Shown here: positions 1 through 6,981 of the stretch, in pieces
How the letters are laid out: each line of letters opens with the position of its first letter
Position numbering within the stretch: position 1 is the stretch's first letter
Assembly: GCA_024638565.1 (NCBI GenBank)
Contig: JAHEKC010000004.1
Span: 29,863 to 67,790, forward strand
Source: Bacteroidota bacterium
GTDB lineage: Bacteria > Bacteroidota > Bacteroidia > AKYH767-A > OLB10
Length of the DNA: 37,928 bases
Direction of reading: 5' to 3'
Notes under the pieces: generated by a model
The model's database searches: none
What the model was told of the DNA's origin: nothing
Seen by the model: the letters and a program-made list of their open reading frames with translations, nothing else
Made by a program: the position numbers and the translations under genes

Positions 1-732
1 CTCCTTGGTGATATAGCTGGCGAACATGCGCTTCTGGAAAATGTCGTCATACGTACGCCGTTCCGCGTCATTGTAACGGTTAAAGCACTCCGCATTCACC
101 AGGATCTTCCGCGTTTCGGGGAAGTACAGCCAGAAGATATGTACCATTTTGGCATTCGGGCGCTGGTTTCCGAATTCGTCCCACTCGTAGGCCAGCGGGG
201 CGAGGCCGATTATGCGCACATCCATGACGGAACGCTGCTTGTCGAAGAACCATTCCTCTTTGATCCTGTAGCCTACCACCTTGTCACGCGAGAAATCACG
301 GACAATCACGGTATCGATCTCCAGGTAGGGCGGGTCCGGGCTGGTATAGGTGGTGCTGTCGATCCCGGCGCCACCGACAGTCTTGAGTTCTTCCCGTGTC
401 ATTGGCAGGGTAAACTCGTCGTCCAGGGTGGTATATGCCGTAAGCGTGCCTTCCTCCACCGCATCAAAGAGCACATCGATCAGGCTTGCCCTGCTCTTCC
501 GTGACTTGCTGTAAGGATAGGCGAACGCCAGGTTCACCTTCTCCCTGAGGTCGATCACCCGCCAGACTTTCTTGGACCACATCACATCGGCTTCCCGCAG
601 GAAGGCCGGCTGTATCACCTGCCGGGTGGGGTAATGCTCCTTGACATAAACACCGTCCAGTACGTTCTGAGAAAAACTGATTCCACAGGACAGGAGCGAT
701 CCGGCGACCAGCAGTAATACGAGCTTTCTCAT
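1..732 (-). CDS. gldN: GldN, T9SS/gliding motility protein (partial, 3' end beyond window)
   Basis: GldN is a periplasmic partner of GldK that forms the ring-like complex of the type IX secretion system under the outer membrane. The frame stays open from an ATG at 732 to base 1, giving 244 residues with no stop, so the C-terminus lies outside the window. The protein starts MRKLVLLLVAGSLLS and has a hydrophobic signal peptide ending near SFSQ. The mature part contains family-typical stretches such as DVMWSKKVWRVIDLREK (about residues 49-65) and a W-rich core around VHIFWLYFPETRKILVN. It follows gldM by 28 bp on the same strand, completing the gldKLMN order. Identification rests on sequence feel plus the unmistakable neighbours. 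The length fits a family member of about 280-350 residues missing its tail. Confidence 0.9.
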   Translation of the reverse strand, partial: MRKLVLLLVAGSLLSCGISFSQNVLDGVYVKEHYPTRQVIQPAFLREADVMWSKKVWRVIDLREKVNLAFAYPYSKSRKSRASLIDVLFDAVEEGTLTAYTTLDDEFTLPMTREELKTVGGAGIDSTTYTSPDPPYLEIDTVIVRDFSRDKVVGYRIKEEWFFDKQRSVMDVRIIGLAPLAYEWDEFGNQRPNAKMVHIFWLYFPETRKILVNAECFNRYNDAERRTYDDIFQKRMFASYITKE

Positions 733-760
733 GATGATATCTTGTTTCAGTTTTATACGC

Positions 761-2398
761 TTAGTTAAGCACAAAGTTCAGCGGGCTCAGTGCGCGCACC
801 GTGCCATCGGGGCCGGAGGCCCTGATATATTCGATATAGACCTTAGTGCCGATGGGTGAGCCTTTTACGATGCTCCTCATCTGGTTGGTAAAGCGATTCC
901 CCTTGCTTGACAGCTCGATGGGGTCACGGCCTTTCCGAACGATGGTCATCTTAAAGGAACGCACCCTGAAGTAGAGTTCGAAATCGAAGTTCTCCATGAT
1001 GGAAACGATACCCGGCTGTGCGGCCAGTGTGGCCTTGTTGATGGGTCCGCCTTTTTTGCCCGCACACTTGGCCACGGGGTCAGGCACCCGCTTGACGCGG
1101 TATTCCATGCTTCCCATGGATGTCTTTTTGCCGTCAAGTTCTGCGGAGACATTGATGTTCGCCTTTCCCTGGGTTTTGACGGTAACGACAAATTTTCCCG
1201 CACCGCGTTTTGGATCGCGCTTCAGGACCCCACCGCCGCCGGCGATGGATGGAAATACCTTTTCGTTGGGCACCCCCGGTACAGAAATTGACATGGGGTT
1301 GTCCACGCCAATGTAGAGTACATTCATCTTGTCAGCCGAGATCACCGTGGAAGGCCTGGCGGCCACATATTCTGCCTCGAAAGGATACGATTCCTCCTCG
1401 TTGGTTTCCGGGTTCTTGACCGTAATGAGGCCACCCCATTTCTTGATACCCTCGCTGCCGGGCTTTGATTCGTACTTGCCCAGGCCGCCTTCAACGGGAA
1501 CTTTAATGGCATCTCCCTTGATACTTTTCGTGACGGTATCCACCGCCCCAACCTGGATCATTGGATCTGCCGTGGAGCTGTAAGCGGCCAGGAATACGTC
1601 TGCCTTGTAGGTCTGCCCCAACAGCACATAGCTGGTGGGCGCAATTACGCGGGCCTGCAAGGCGTCAAACTTATAGCTTGCCGCATCGATCGCCTGGAAC
1701 AGGTAATTGACAATTTCCGATTCCGCGTTCTTCACGTCGGCCTGCATCTTGGTCATCAGGGCCACACAAGCCACCACGGGATTATGGTAGAAGTTTGCCA
1801 TTTCCCAGGTCTTCTTGTTATCCTTTACAGCGATGCGGCTTTTGGGGTCCGGGTCTGACGTAGTCAGCAGTTCGTCAAACCGCTCCTTGAATCGCTTCTG
1901 GTCCGCGGGATCGAGCCCTTTGACCACATTGGTCTTGAAGACGTCGATTTTGGTCTTGAGCTCCGTGGCCAGGGCACCTACGCCGTCATTGGCGTCACCG
2001 CACATTTCAAAGGTAGGGACGTCATAGTTCTCCTTATCCTCCACGTCTATAAGTGCCGGGGTCACCTCACCCTGGTCAATCTTGTCGACCTTCCGTACGA
2101 GGTGCTCCTTCAGCCCTTCAATGTAGTTAAACAACGAGTCGGACTCCTTTCTGGCGATCTTGGCCTTGTCGTAGAACGGCTTTGTTTTCGTTGGGTCGTT
2201 CTTCATCGCAAAGTCGAAGTCGCGATAGGCCTTATCGAGTTTGCCACTCGTATTCTTGTTCGTCACTTCCAGGCTGTCATTAACGGTTACAAATGCGTTA
2301 ATGATCTCCTTGGAGACGTTCAGGGCAAGGAGGGCGGTGAGTACGAGGTACATCATATTGATCATCCGCTGCCTCGGGGTTAATTTCGTACCTGCCAT
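761..2398 (-). CDS. gldM: GldM, T9SS motor/periplasmic shaft protein
   Basis: GldM is anchored in the inner membrane by one N-terminal helix and spans the periplasm as a dimer. With GldL it forms the proton-driven motor of the T9SS. The 545-residue product begins MAGTKLTPRQRMINMMYLVL, with a single transmembrane helix at about residues 12-32. Arginines R9 and R11 sit at its cytoplasmic edge, where the family carries an essential Arg that meets the GldL glutamate. The rest is a long periplasmic region of beta-rich repeats, including the conserved NVLYIGVDNPMSISVPGV segment near the middle. Length and ends match the family. It lies 60 bp after gldL and 28 bp before gldN, so it is almost certainly cotranscribed. 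Confidence 0.95.
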   Translation of the reverse strand: MAGTKLTPRQRMINMMYLVLTALLALNVSKEIINAFVTVNDSLEVTNKNTSGKLDKAYRDFDFAMKNDPTKTKPFYDKAKIARKESDSLFNYIEGLKEHLVRKVDKIDQGEVTPALIDVEDKENYDVPTFEMCGDANDGVGALATELKTKIDVFKTNVVKGLDPADQKRFKERFDELLTTSDPDPKSRIAVKDNKKTWEMANFYHNPVVACVALMTKMQADVKNAESEIVNYLFQAIDAASYKFDALQARVIAPTSYVLLGQTYKADVFLAAYSSTADPMIQVGAVDTVTKSIKGDAIKVPVEGGLGKYESKPGSEGIKKWGGLITVKNPETNEEESYPFEAEYVAARPSTVISADKMNVLYIGVDNPMSISVPGVPNEKVFPSIAGGGGVLKRDPKRGAGKFVVTVKTQGKANINVSAELDGKKTSMGSMEYRVKRVPDPVAKCAGKKGGPINKATLAAQPGIVSIMENFDFELYFRVRSFKMTIVRKGRDPIELSSKGNRFTNQMRSIVKGSPIGTKVYIEYIRASGPDGTVRALSPLNFVLN

Positions 2399-2458
2399 TT
2401 TCCTGAATTGGTTTTTTGGTTAATGAGACTGATTGAAAACGTAAAAGCGGGCCGGATA

Positions 2459-3268
2459 TTACTTGTTGGCGTTGATGTTCATCGCCGACAGCATGTTTCC
2501 ATAGACCGTATTCAGTGAGGACAGGTTCTTGGCAAGCATTGCCACCTCTTCCTTGTATTTCCGTGTATCGTCCAGCGAGGAGTTGAGGTTTTCCATAAGC
2601 TGGTTGATACCTTCATAGAACCTGGAGGTTTGCTTCAGGTGGCTCGCAGAATCCTGCAGTTGCAGCTCGTAGTTCGCATTGATCGCCGCCATGTTCTTGC
2701 CGGCCGAGCGAAGCTGGTCATTGTAAACTTTCACATCCTCGGTTGTGGAGCTCATCTCGTTCATCACACCTGCGGCCTTGTCATAGGACTCCGTAAGGGT
2801 ATGCAGTGATGTGGCCGCCCCTTTGGCGTTCCGGGTGAACTCATCTGTGGCCGCGCCGGCATCGGTCATATCCGCCAGCTTGGCGGTATTGTCACCAAGC
2901 TTGGTGAGGCCCGTGCCGAGGCTTTGTATCAGATCCGGTCCCACATTCGCGTCAGCCAGCATCTTGTCAAGGGCCTGGGCAACGGGATCCGGCTTTTTCT
3001 TTTTGTTCTTGTCATAACCCGGCTCGTGCATGCCTGCGAGCTCCGGATAAACAAGCGACCAGTCCACATCTTCGTGAGGATCTTCGAAAGCGGAAAAGAA
3101 GAAGATGATGGCTTCAGTGCCAAGTCCAAGTACAAGGAAGAAGCCGGCACCGGGATAGTGCTGGATCTTAAACAGGGCACCAAGAATAACGATCGATGCG
3201 CCCCAACCATAGAGACGCATCATGAAGGTCTTGAACTTCTTGCCCTGGGTAAATTGGAACAGTCCCAT
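2459..3268 (-). CDS. gldL: GldL, T9SS proton-channel motor protein
   Basis: GldL is the inner-membrane stator-like subunit that, with GldM, converts proton-motive force into T9SS transport and gliding. The 269-residue product has two N-terminal transmembrane helices, at about residues 19-34 and 41-60. The second contains a buried glutamate (E52 in LGTEAIIFFF), matching the membrane Glu shown to be essential in other GldL proteins. A cytoplasmic tail of about 200 residues is rich in heptad-like sequence and is probably coiled coil. The start MGLFQFTQGKKFKTF is typical of the family. It lies 105 bp downstream of gldK, a gap long enough for an internal promoter, and 60 bp upstream of gldM. Confidence 0.95.
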   Translation of the reverse strand: MGLFQFTQGKKFKTFMMRLYGWGASIVILGALFKIQHYPGAGFFLVLGLGTEAIIFFFSAFEDPHEDVDWSLVYPELAGMHEPGYDKNKKKKPDPVAQALDKMLADANVGPDLIQSLGTGLTKLGDNTAKLADMTDAGAATDEFTRNAKGAATSLHTLTESYDKAAGVMNEMSSTTEDVKVYNDQLRSAGKNMAAINANYELQLQDSASHLKQTSRFYEGINQLMENLNSSLDDTRKYKEEVAMLAKNLSSLNTVYGNMLSAMNINANK

Positions 3269-3323
3269 AGTAGTAAATACGGTTTTTTGAGGTTAAATGA
3301 TATGTACGTTAATTAAACTGGTT

Positions 3324-3331
3324 CAAAAATA
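3324..3331 (-). promoter_or_regulatory. Possible -7 box upstream of gldL
   Basis: On the minus strand the gldK-gldL gap contains TATTTTTG, a match to the Bacteroidota -7 consensus TAnnTTTG, about 56 bp before the gldL start. No clear -33 TTTG is seen at the right distance, so this is a weak candidate for an internal promoter of the gld operon. Confidence 0.3.
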
Positions 3332-3373
3332 AATAAAGCAAGGTAATAAAACGGGACTGTTGGAAAATCAGAC

Positions 3374-4636
3374 TCAGAAGTCTGACTTATCCCTGCCCAA
3401 AAAGTCCATCACGCACCGGAACCCAATGTAGCATTTGGCGGTATCCTGGTATTCAAAACTCCGGGTACCGGTTTGGAGGTAATATCCGACGTCTTTCCAT
3501 GAACCACCGCGAATCACCTTCCTCTTGAGCGCCGGCGGGTCGGATTCGCTGGCCTCGTACTCGTAGTGCGGATTCAGGTCATGATTAAAGTTATAAGCAG
3601 CCTCGTCAAAGGCATCGCTGGTCCACTCTGCCACGTTGCCTGCCATGCAGTACAAGCCGTAGTCATTGGGCCAGTAGGAGGTGACTTTCACCGTGTAAAA
3701 GCCGCCGTCATCCAGGTAATTTCCCCGCATGGGCTTAAAGTTGCCGAGGAAGCAGCCACGGCTGTTACGGATGTACGGGCCGCCCCAGGGATAGGGTGAC
3801 ATGTCATTCCCGCCACGTGCGGCGTATTCCCATTCGGACTCCGTGGGCAGCCTGAAATCCTGCACGATGGTCTCCCCGTTCCCCATGAGGTAGCTGTCCA
3901 GCAACTGCGTCCTCCAGATACAGAAGGCGCGTGCCTGCTTCCAGTTCACCCCCACGACCGGATAGTCGTCATATGCCGGGTGCCAGAAATAACTCTTGGT
4001 GATCGGGTCGTTAAACGAGTAGGTATAGTCGTGTATCCAGGCAAGCGTGTCCGGGTACACATTAATAATGTCTTTCTTGATGAATACGGAACGATCCGTA
4101 TTGCCCTGCTCCCTGTTGCGCCGCTGGGCAGCCTCCTTGAGGTCAATCCAGTAATACTCGAAATTGAGCTTCCGGACGTCGATTTCCTTGCGCTTGTAGA
4201 ACCGCTCGCTCTCGGGCAGGTAAAGCTCCGCCAGCGTTTCGATGTTCTCTTCGTCATCCCAGCGGATGCGTTCGCGCCAGTTGATCGCCTCGCCATATTC
4301 CCCCTCATCTATGAGGTGCTCACCCCCGATAAGCCGGTGGGCAAGTGAATCGCGAACCCATTCAACGAATTGCCGATACTCGTTGTTGGTGATTTCGGTA
4401 TTGTCCATGTAAAATGCATGAACGGACACCGACTTGCTCTGGCGAACAAGTGCGTAGGGTACATCCTGATCGCCGGGACCCATCAGATACGAGCCGGAAG
4501 GGATGAACACCATACCGTATGGATCCGGCTGGTACCACTTCTCCCTTCCCTGCGCACCTACCAGCTGACCCTTGTTACCGCCTCCACAACTGCTCAGCAT
4601 AAGCAAGATGAATGAGCCGACGATAAGTTGTTTCAT
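3374..4636 (-). CDS. gldK: GldK, T9SS outer-membrane-associated lipoprotein (FGE-sulfatase fold)
   Basis: GldK is an outer-membrane lipoprotein that forms the T9SS periplasmic ring with GldN. The 420-residue product has a lipoprotein signal peptide with lipobox LSSC and lipidated cysteine at residue 17, followed by GGG. The body has the formylglycine-generating-enzyme/sulfatase-modifying fold: FIPSGSYLMGPGDQD near residue 45, NEYRQFVEWV, VGVNWKQARAFCIWR, RLPTESEWEYAARGG, and the terminal GGSWKDVGYYLQTGTR and IGFRC blocks. In GldK this fold is structural rather than enzymatic. It is first in gldKLMN and separated from porP by 138 bp holding a terminator-like hairpin and a promoter candidate, so transcription of the machinery genes may start here. 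Confidence 0.96.
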   Translation of the reverse strand: MKQLIVGSFILLMLSSCGGGNKGQLVGAQGREKWYQPDPYGMVFIPSGSYLMGPGDQDVPYALVRQSKSVSVHAFYMDNTEITNNEYRQFVEWVRDSLAHRLIGGEHLIDEGEYGEAINWRERIRWDDEENIETLAELYLPESERFYKRKEIDVRKLNFEYYWIDLKEAAQRRNREQGNTDRSVFIKKDIINVYPDTLAWIHDYTYSFNDPITKSYFWHPAYDDYPVVGVNWKQARAFCIWRTQLLDSYLMGNGETIVQDFRLPTESEWEYAARGGNDMSPYPWGGPYIRNSRGCFLGNFKPMRGNYLDDGGFYTVKVTSYWPNDYGLYCMAGNVAEWTSDAFDEAAYNFNHDLNPHYEYEASESDPPALKRKVIRGGSWKDVGYYLQTGTRSFEYQDTAKCYIGFRCVMDFLGRDKSDF

Positions 4637-4671
4637 GAATAAAGCAAGTTAAGGTTATAGTTCCGTAACGA

Positions 4672-4705
4672 CAAAGATATATGAATATTTCAAGACCTTT
4701 TCAAA
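4672..4705 (-). promoter_or_regulatory. Candidate promoter of gldKLMN
   Basis: On the minus strand, TATCTTTG (4679 down to 4672) matches the -7 consensus TAnnTTTG exactly, and TTTG at 4705-4702 could serve as the -33 element. The spacer is 22 nt, slightly long. Transcription would begin around 4667, leaving about 30 nt before the gldK ATG. Confidence 0.45.
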
Positions 4706-4739
4706 ACTTTTGGCTAAATGTTACAAACGAAAATCCCTG

Positions 4740-4763
4740 AAAAAGGTTGCAAATGACCTTTTT
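4740..4763 (-). terminator. Hairpin after porP (bidirectional in form)
   Basis: AAAAAGGT, an 8-nt loop and ACCTTTTT form a perfect 8-bp stem 12 nt after the porP stop codon. The outer A:T pairs give a U-rich 3' side on either strand. It probably ends porP transcripts and separates porP from gldK. The stem is A/T rich, so termination may be partial. Confidence 0.55.
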
Positions 4764-4774
4764 ACGTGGGTTTT

Positions 4775-5686
4775 CTAGAGAAATCTTACGTTTTTAATCA
4801 GGGGTGGTTCCTTTTTGCGGATTTTGTGGCAATAGCCCAGTGAAATCTCATGGGTACCGTCACTGAAGTCCTTGATTTTAGACGTTGTTATATCATACGA
4901 GTAACCGATACGAAGGTTCTGCAGCACGGTGAATCCAAGCATGGCCACAATGGCATCCTCGGTCCGGTACGAAGCCCCGATATAAAAGCGGTCATTAAAA
5001 TGTGCGTTGATATTGATGTCTGTGATGGTTTTTGGTGATACGTTCTTGACGAAGACAGACGGCTTAAGGGCCACGGTTGGCGTCAGGTCCAGGCTCACGC
5101 CGGCCATGCCGTAAAAATGCCGCTTGATCTCGGTGGTCAGGTCCCCATAGTCTATTTCGCCTTCCAGCAGGTGGGTGGCCGAACCGCCTATGTAGAAATG
5201 CTCGTTGTTGTAATACACACCGGCACCAAGGTCGATGGCGCTGCCGCTCACGTTTCCTGAAGGGATCAACTGGTCATTGAGGTCGAGCGGGTTGAACTTC
5301 GTTCCGTCCAGGGAGCGTTGCATGATCCCCACATCGGCGCCAAGCGCAATCTTGCCGTTGCCCACATCCAGCCTGAGCGCATAGGCCAGCTTGGCGTTGA
5401 ACGTGCTTTCCGCACCAAGTTCATCTGTCATCAGCGTCAGACCAAGTCCACCGTGCAAAAACTCCACGGGCATATCCACACTCAGCAGTCCTGTCTTGGG
5501 CGCCCCTTCGAAACTTACCCACTGGCTCCTGTAAAGCAGTGAACCGCATATGGCATCATTGCTACCTGCCGTAGCGGGGTTTGGCTGCAACCGGTTGAAC
5601 ATATTGTGGCTGAACTGCGGGTCCTGCTGTCCGAAAGCTGTCGCCGAAAATGCGCAGCACAAGACGCCAATAAAGAATTTTCTCAT
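4775..5686 (-). CDS. PorP/SprF family T9SS outer-membrane protein
   Basis: This 303-residue protein belongs to the PorP/SprF family, 12-16-strand outer-membrane beta barrels that act with the T9SS, often anchoring or helping export partner proteins. It has a signal peptide (MRKFFIGVLCCAFSATAFG) followed by QQDPQFSHNMFNRLQPNPA, the family hallmark just after cleavage, then alternating beta strands rich in G and aromatic residues. The end (EISLGYCHKIRKKE) resembles the final barrel strands, although the last residues PPLIKNVRFL form a short extra tail. It lies directly upstream of gldK on the same strand, a common arrangement. Bacteroidota usually carry several paralogues, so I do not assign porP or sprF specifically. 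Confidence 0.9.
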   Translation of the reverse strand: MRKFFIGVLCCAFSATAFGQQDPQFSHNMFNRLQPNPATAGSNDAICGSLLYRSQWVSFEGAPKTGLLSVDMPVEFLHGGLGLTLMTDELGAESTFNAKLAYALRLDVGNGKIALGADVGIMQRSLDGTKFNPLDLNDQLIPSGNVSGSAIDLGAGVYYNNEHFYIGGSATHLLEGEIDYGDLTTEIKRHFYGMAGVSLDLTPTVALKPSVFVKNVSPKTITDININAHFNDRFYIGASYRTEDAIVAMLGFTVLQNLRIGYSYDITTSKIKDFSDGTHEISLGYCHKIRKKEPPLIKNVRFL

Positions 5687-5781
5687 AGGGAGGTTTCTAG
5701 AGTCGTTTAGGTGGGTTGTTAAGCCTTGAAAATCGGGGGGTAAAGTAACTAAAAAATTATTTTATTAACAAAAGGCTGTGA

Positions 5782-6957
5782 TCAGGCCATTTTCTGCAAT
5801 GCAAGCCACCAGCGGTCCGGTATCTCGTCATTACAGGCCTGTTCATAGTCCCGGTAGGAGCAGGGCAGGAAGTGGTGGCGTATAAGTTCGTTGCGGATTT
5901 TCCCGGTTGGCAGCTCCATCCACCACCTTTCGGTTTTTTTGCTCTTTAAAAACGTGATCTGCTGCTTGTTACCACTAACCGGAACCCGGTACACGGTAAA
6001 GCTTTTCTCGATCCTGCTGGCAGGCAGGTCCTGTTTTCTGTTTGAAAAGCCTTCGATGAAATACCAGATCATCTGGGCCGCCAGACCGGCCGTCTGTCCG
6101 TTGTCCTCACGACCCGGATCGAGTTCATACAGGCCCAGGCTTTGCAGCTTGTCGCTCATGCCCGCATAGTGCATGACCTGGCAGGCTTCATTGCCGAAAA
6201 ACCCGTTGGGTGAAGGGTGAAACGCCGCAGGCGCGTCGCTCTGCCGGATGGCCGACATGTCAACGGTCACCAGGTCTGCCCCCCTGATGATGGGCTCTGC
6301 CTCGCGCATGTCTTCCTGCACCTGCCCCAGCCGGTATGAATCGAAAAAGAGCTTTTCCATGAGCTGTACCTGCTCCTGGCCTACATAATAGGTCTGGTGA
6401 CCTATGTTACTGAAATTGAACAGGTAATTGGGTTGCTTTAGTACAATTCGACCCAGGTAGGTGGTGGAGGACATGGGTTCGTCAGGCCCTCCCAGGTCGA
6501 ACCGCGCATCGATGCCGGTGATGTTGATTACCTGCTCCAGGTTTTCAAAGGCCTTGTACTGTCCGAAGGTGAGATCCTGGCTGCCCCCGATGATCAGCGG
6601 CAGCATGCCCTTCTGGACAAGCTCCGTGACCACGGAACCCAATGCAAAGTAGGTGTCCTCAAGGGTGTTTCCCAGGACCAGGTTTCCGATATCCACGACC
6701 CTGTTGTCCTGGCTGTGCTTCTTCAGTGCATACAACCTGGAGCGGACGGCATCTGCCGCACCACCGAAAGCCTTGTCCTGCCCCGCCCCGCGGTATTCAT
6801 CCACTCCCATGATTACGAGGTCCGCCTCCGCGCCGGAAGGAAATTCCGACTGATCCGTATAGATGAGTGCCTGGCTGCGCAGGGCGTCATGCTGTTCGAA
6901 GGCTTTTCCTTCCAGCAGTTCGCTGCGCACGGGATTGAACAATCCTTCTATTTCCAT
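5782..6957 (-). CDS. Arginase/formimidoylglutamase-fold protein with degraded metal site
   Basis: The 391-residue product has the ureohydrolase (arginase, agmatinase, formimidoylglutamase) fold by motif order, but the manganese ligands are largely lost. The first motif, normally GGxH, reads GGSQD (residues 124-128). The second, normally DAHxD, reads DARFD (150-154). The third, normally DxDxxDP, reads VDMSAIRQSDAP (232-243). Two ligand histidines are therefore replaced by Gln and Arg. Some aspartates (D128, D150, D154, D233, D241) remain. An extra C-terminal region of about 90 residues after residue 300 (RWWMELPTGKIRNELIRHHF) is not part of the enzyme core. It sits between porP and topA and is usually annotated formimidoylglutamase. 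Catalysis looks unlikely from the sequence, so a binding or structural role is inferred. Confidence 0.8.
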   Translation of the reverse strand: MEIEGLFNPVRSELLEGKAFEQHDALRSQALIYTDQSEFPSGAEADLVIMGVDEYRGAGQDKAFGGAADAVRSRLYALKKHSQDNRVVDIGNLVLGNTLEDTYFALGSVVTELVQKGMLPLIIGGSQDLTFGQYKAFENLEQVINITGIDARFDLGGPDEPMSSTTYLGRIVLKQPNYLFNFSNIGHQTYYVGQEQVQLMEKLFFDSYRLGQVQEDMREAEPIIRGADLVTVDMSAIRQSDAPAAFHPSPNGFFGNEACQVMHYAGMSDKLQSLGLYELDPGREDNGQTAGLAAQMIWYFIEGFSNRKQDLPASRIEKSFTVYRVPVSGNKQQITFLKSKKTERWWMELPTGKIRNELIRHHFLPCSYRDYEQACNDEIPDRWWLALQKMA

Positions 6958-6981
6958 GGGATTCCCGAAGGGACATAGGCG

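Noticed and set aside
791-806. TGGCACGGTGCGCGCA on the minus strand, a sigma-54-like site 48 nt (predicted leader) before gldN
   Set aside because: It lies within the gldM coding sequence, where codon constraint and high GC can produce it by chance. The -12 box is poor (GCGCA), no dyad enhancer is visible, and gldN is otherwise in an operon.
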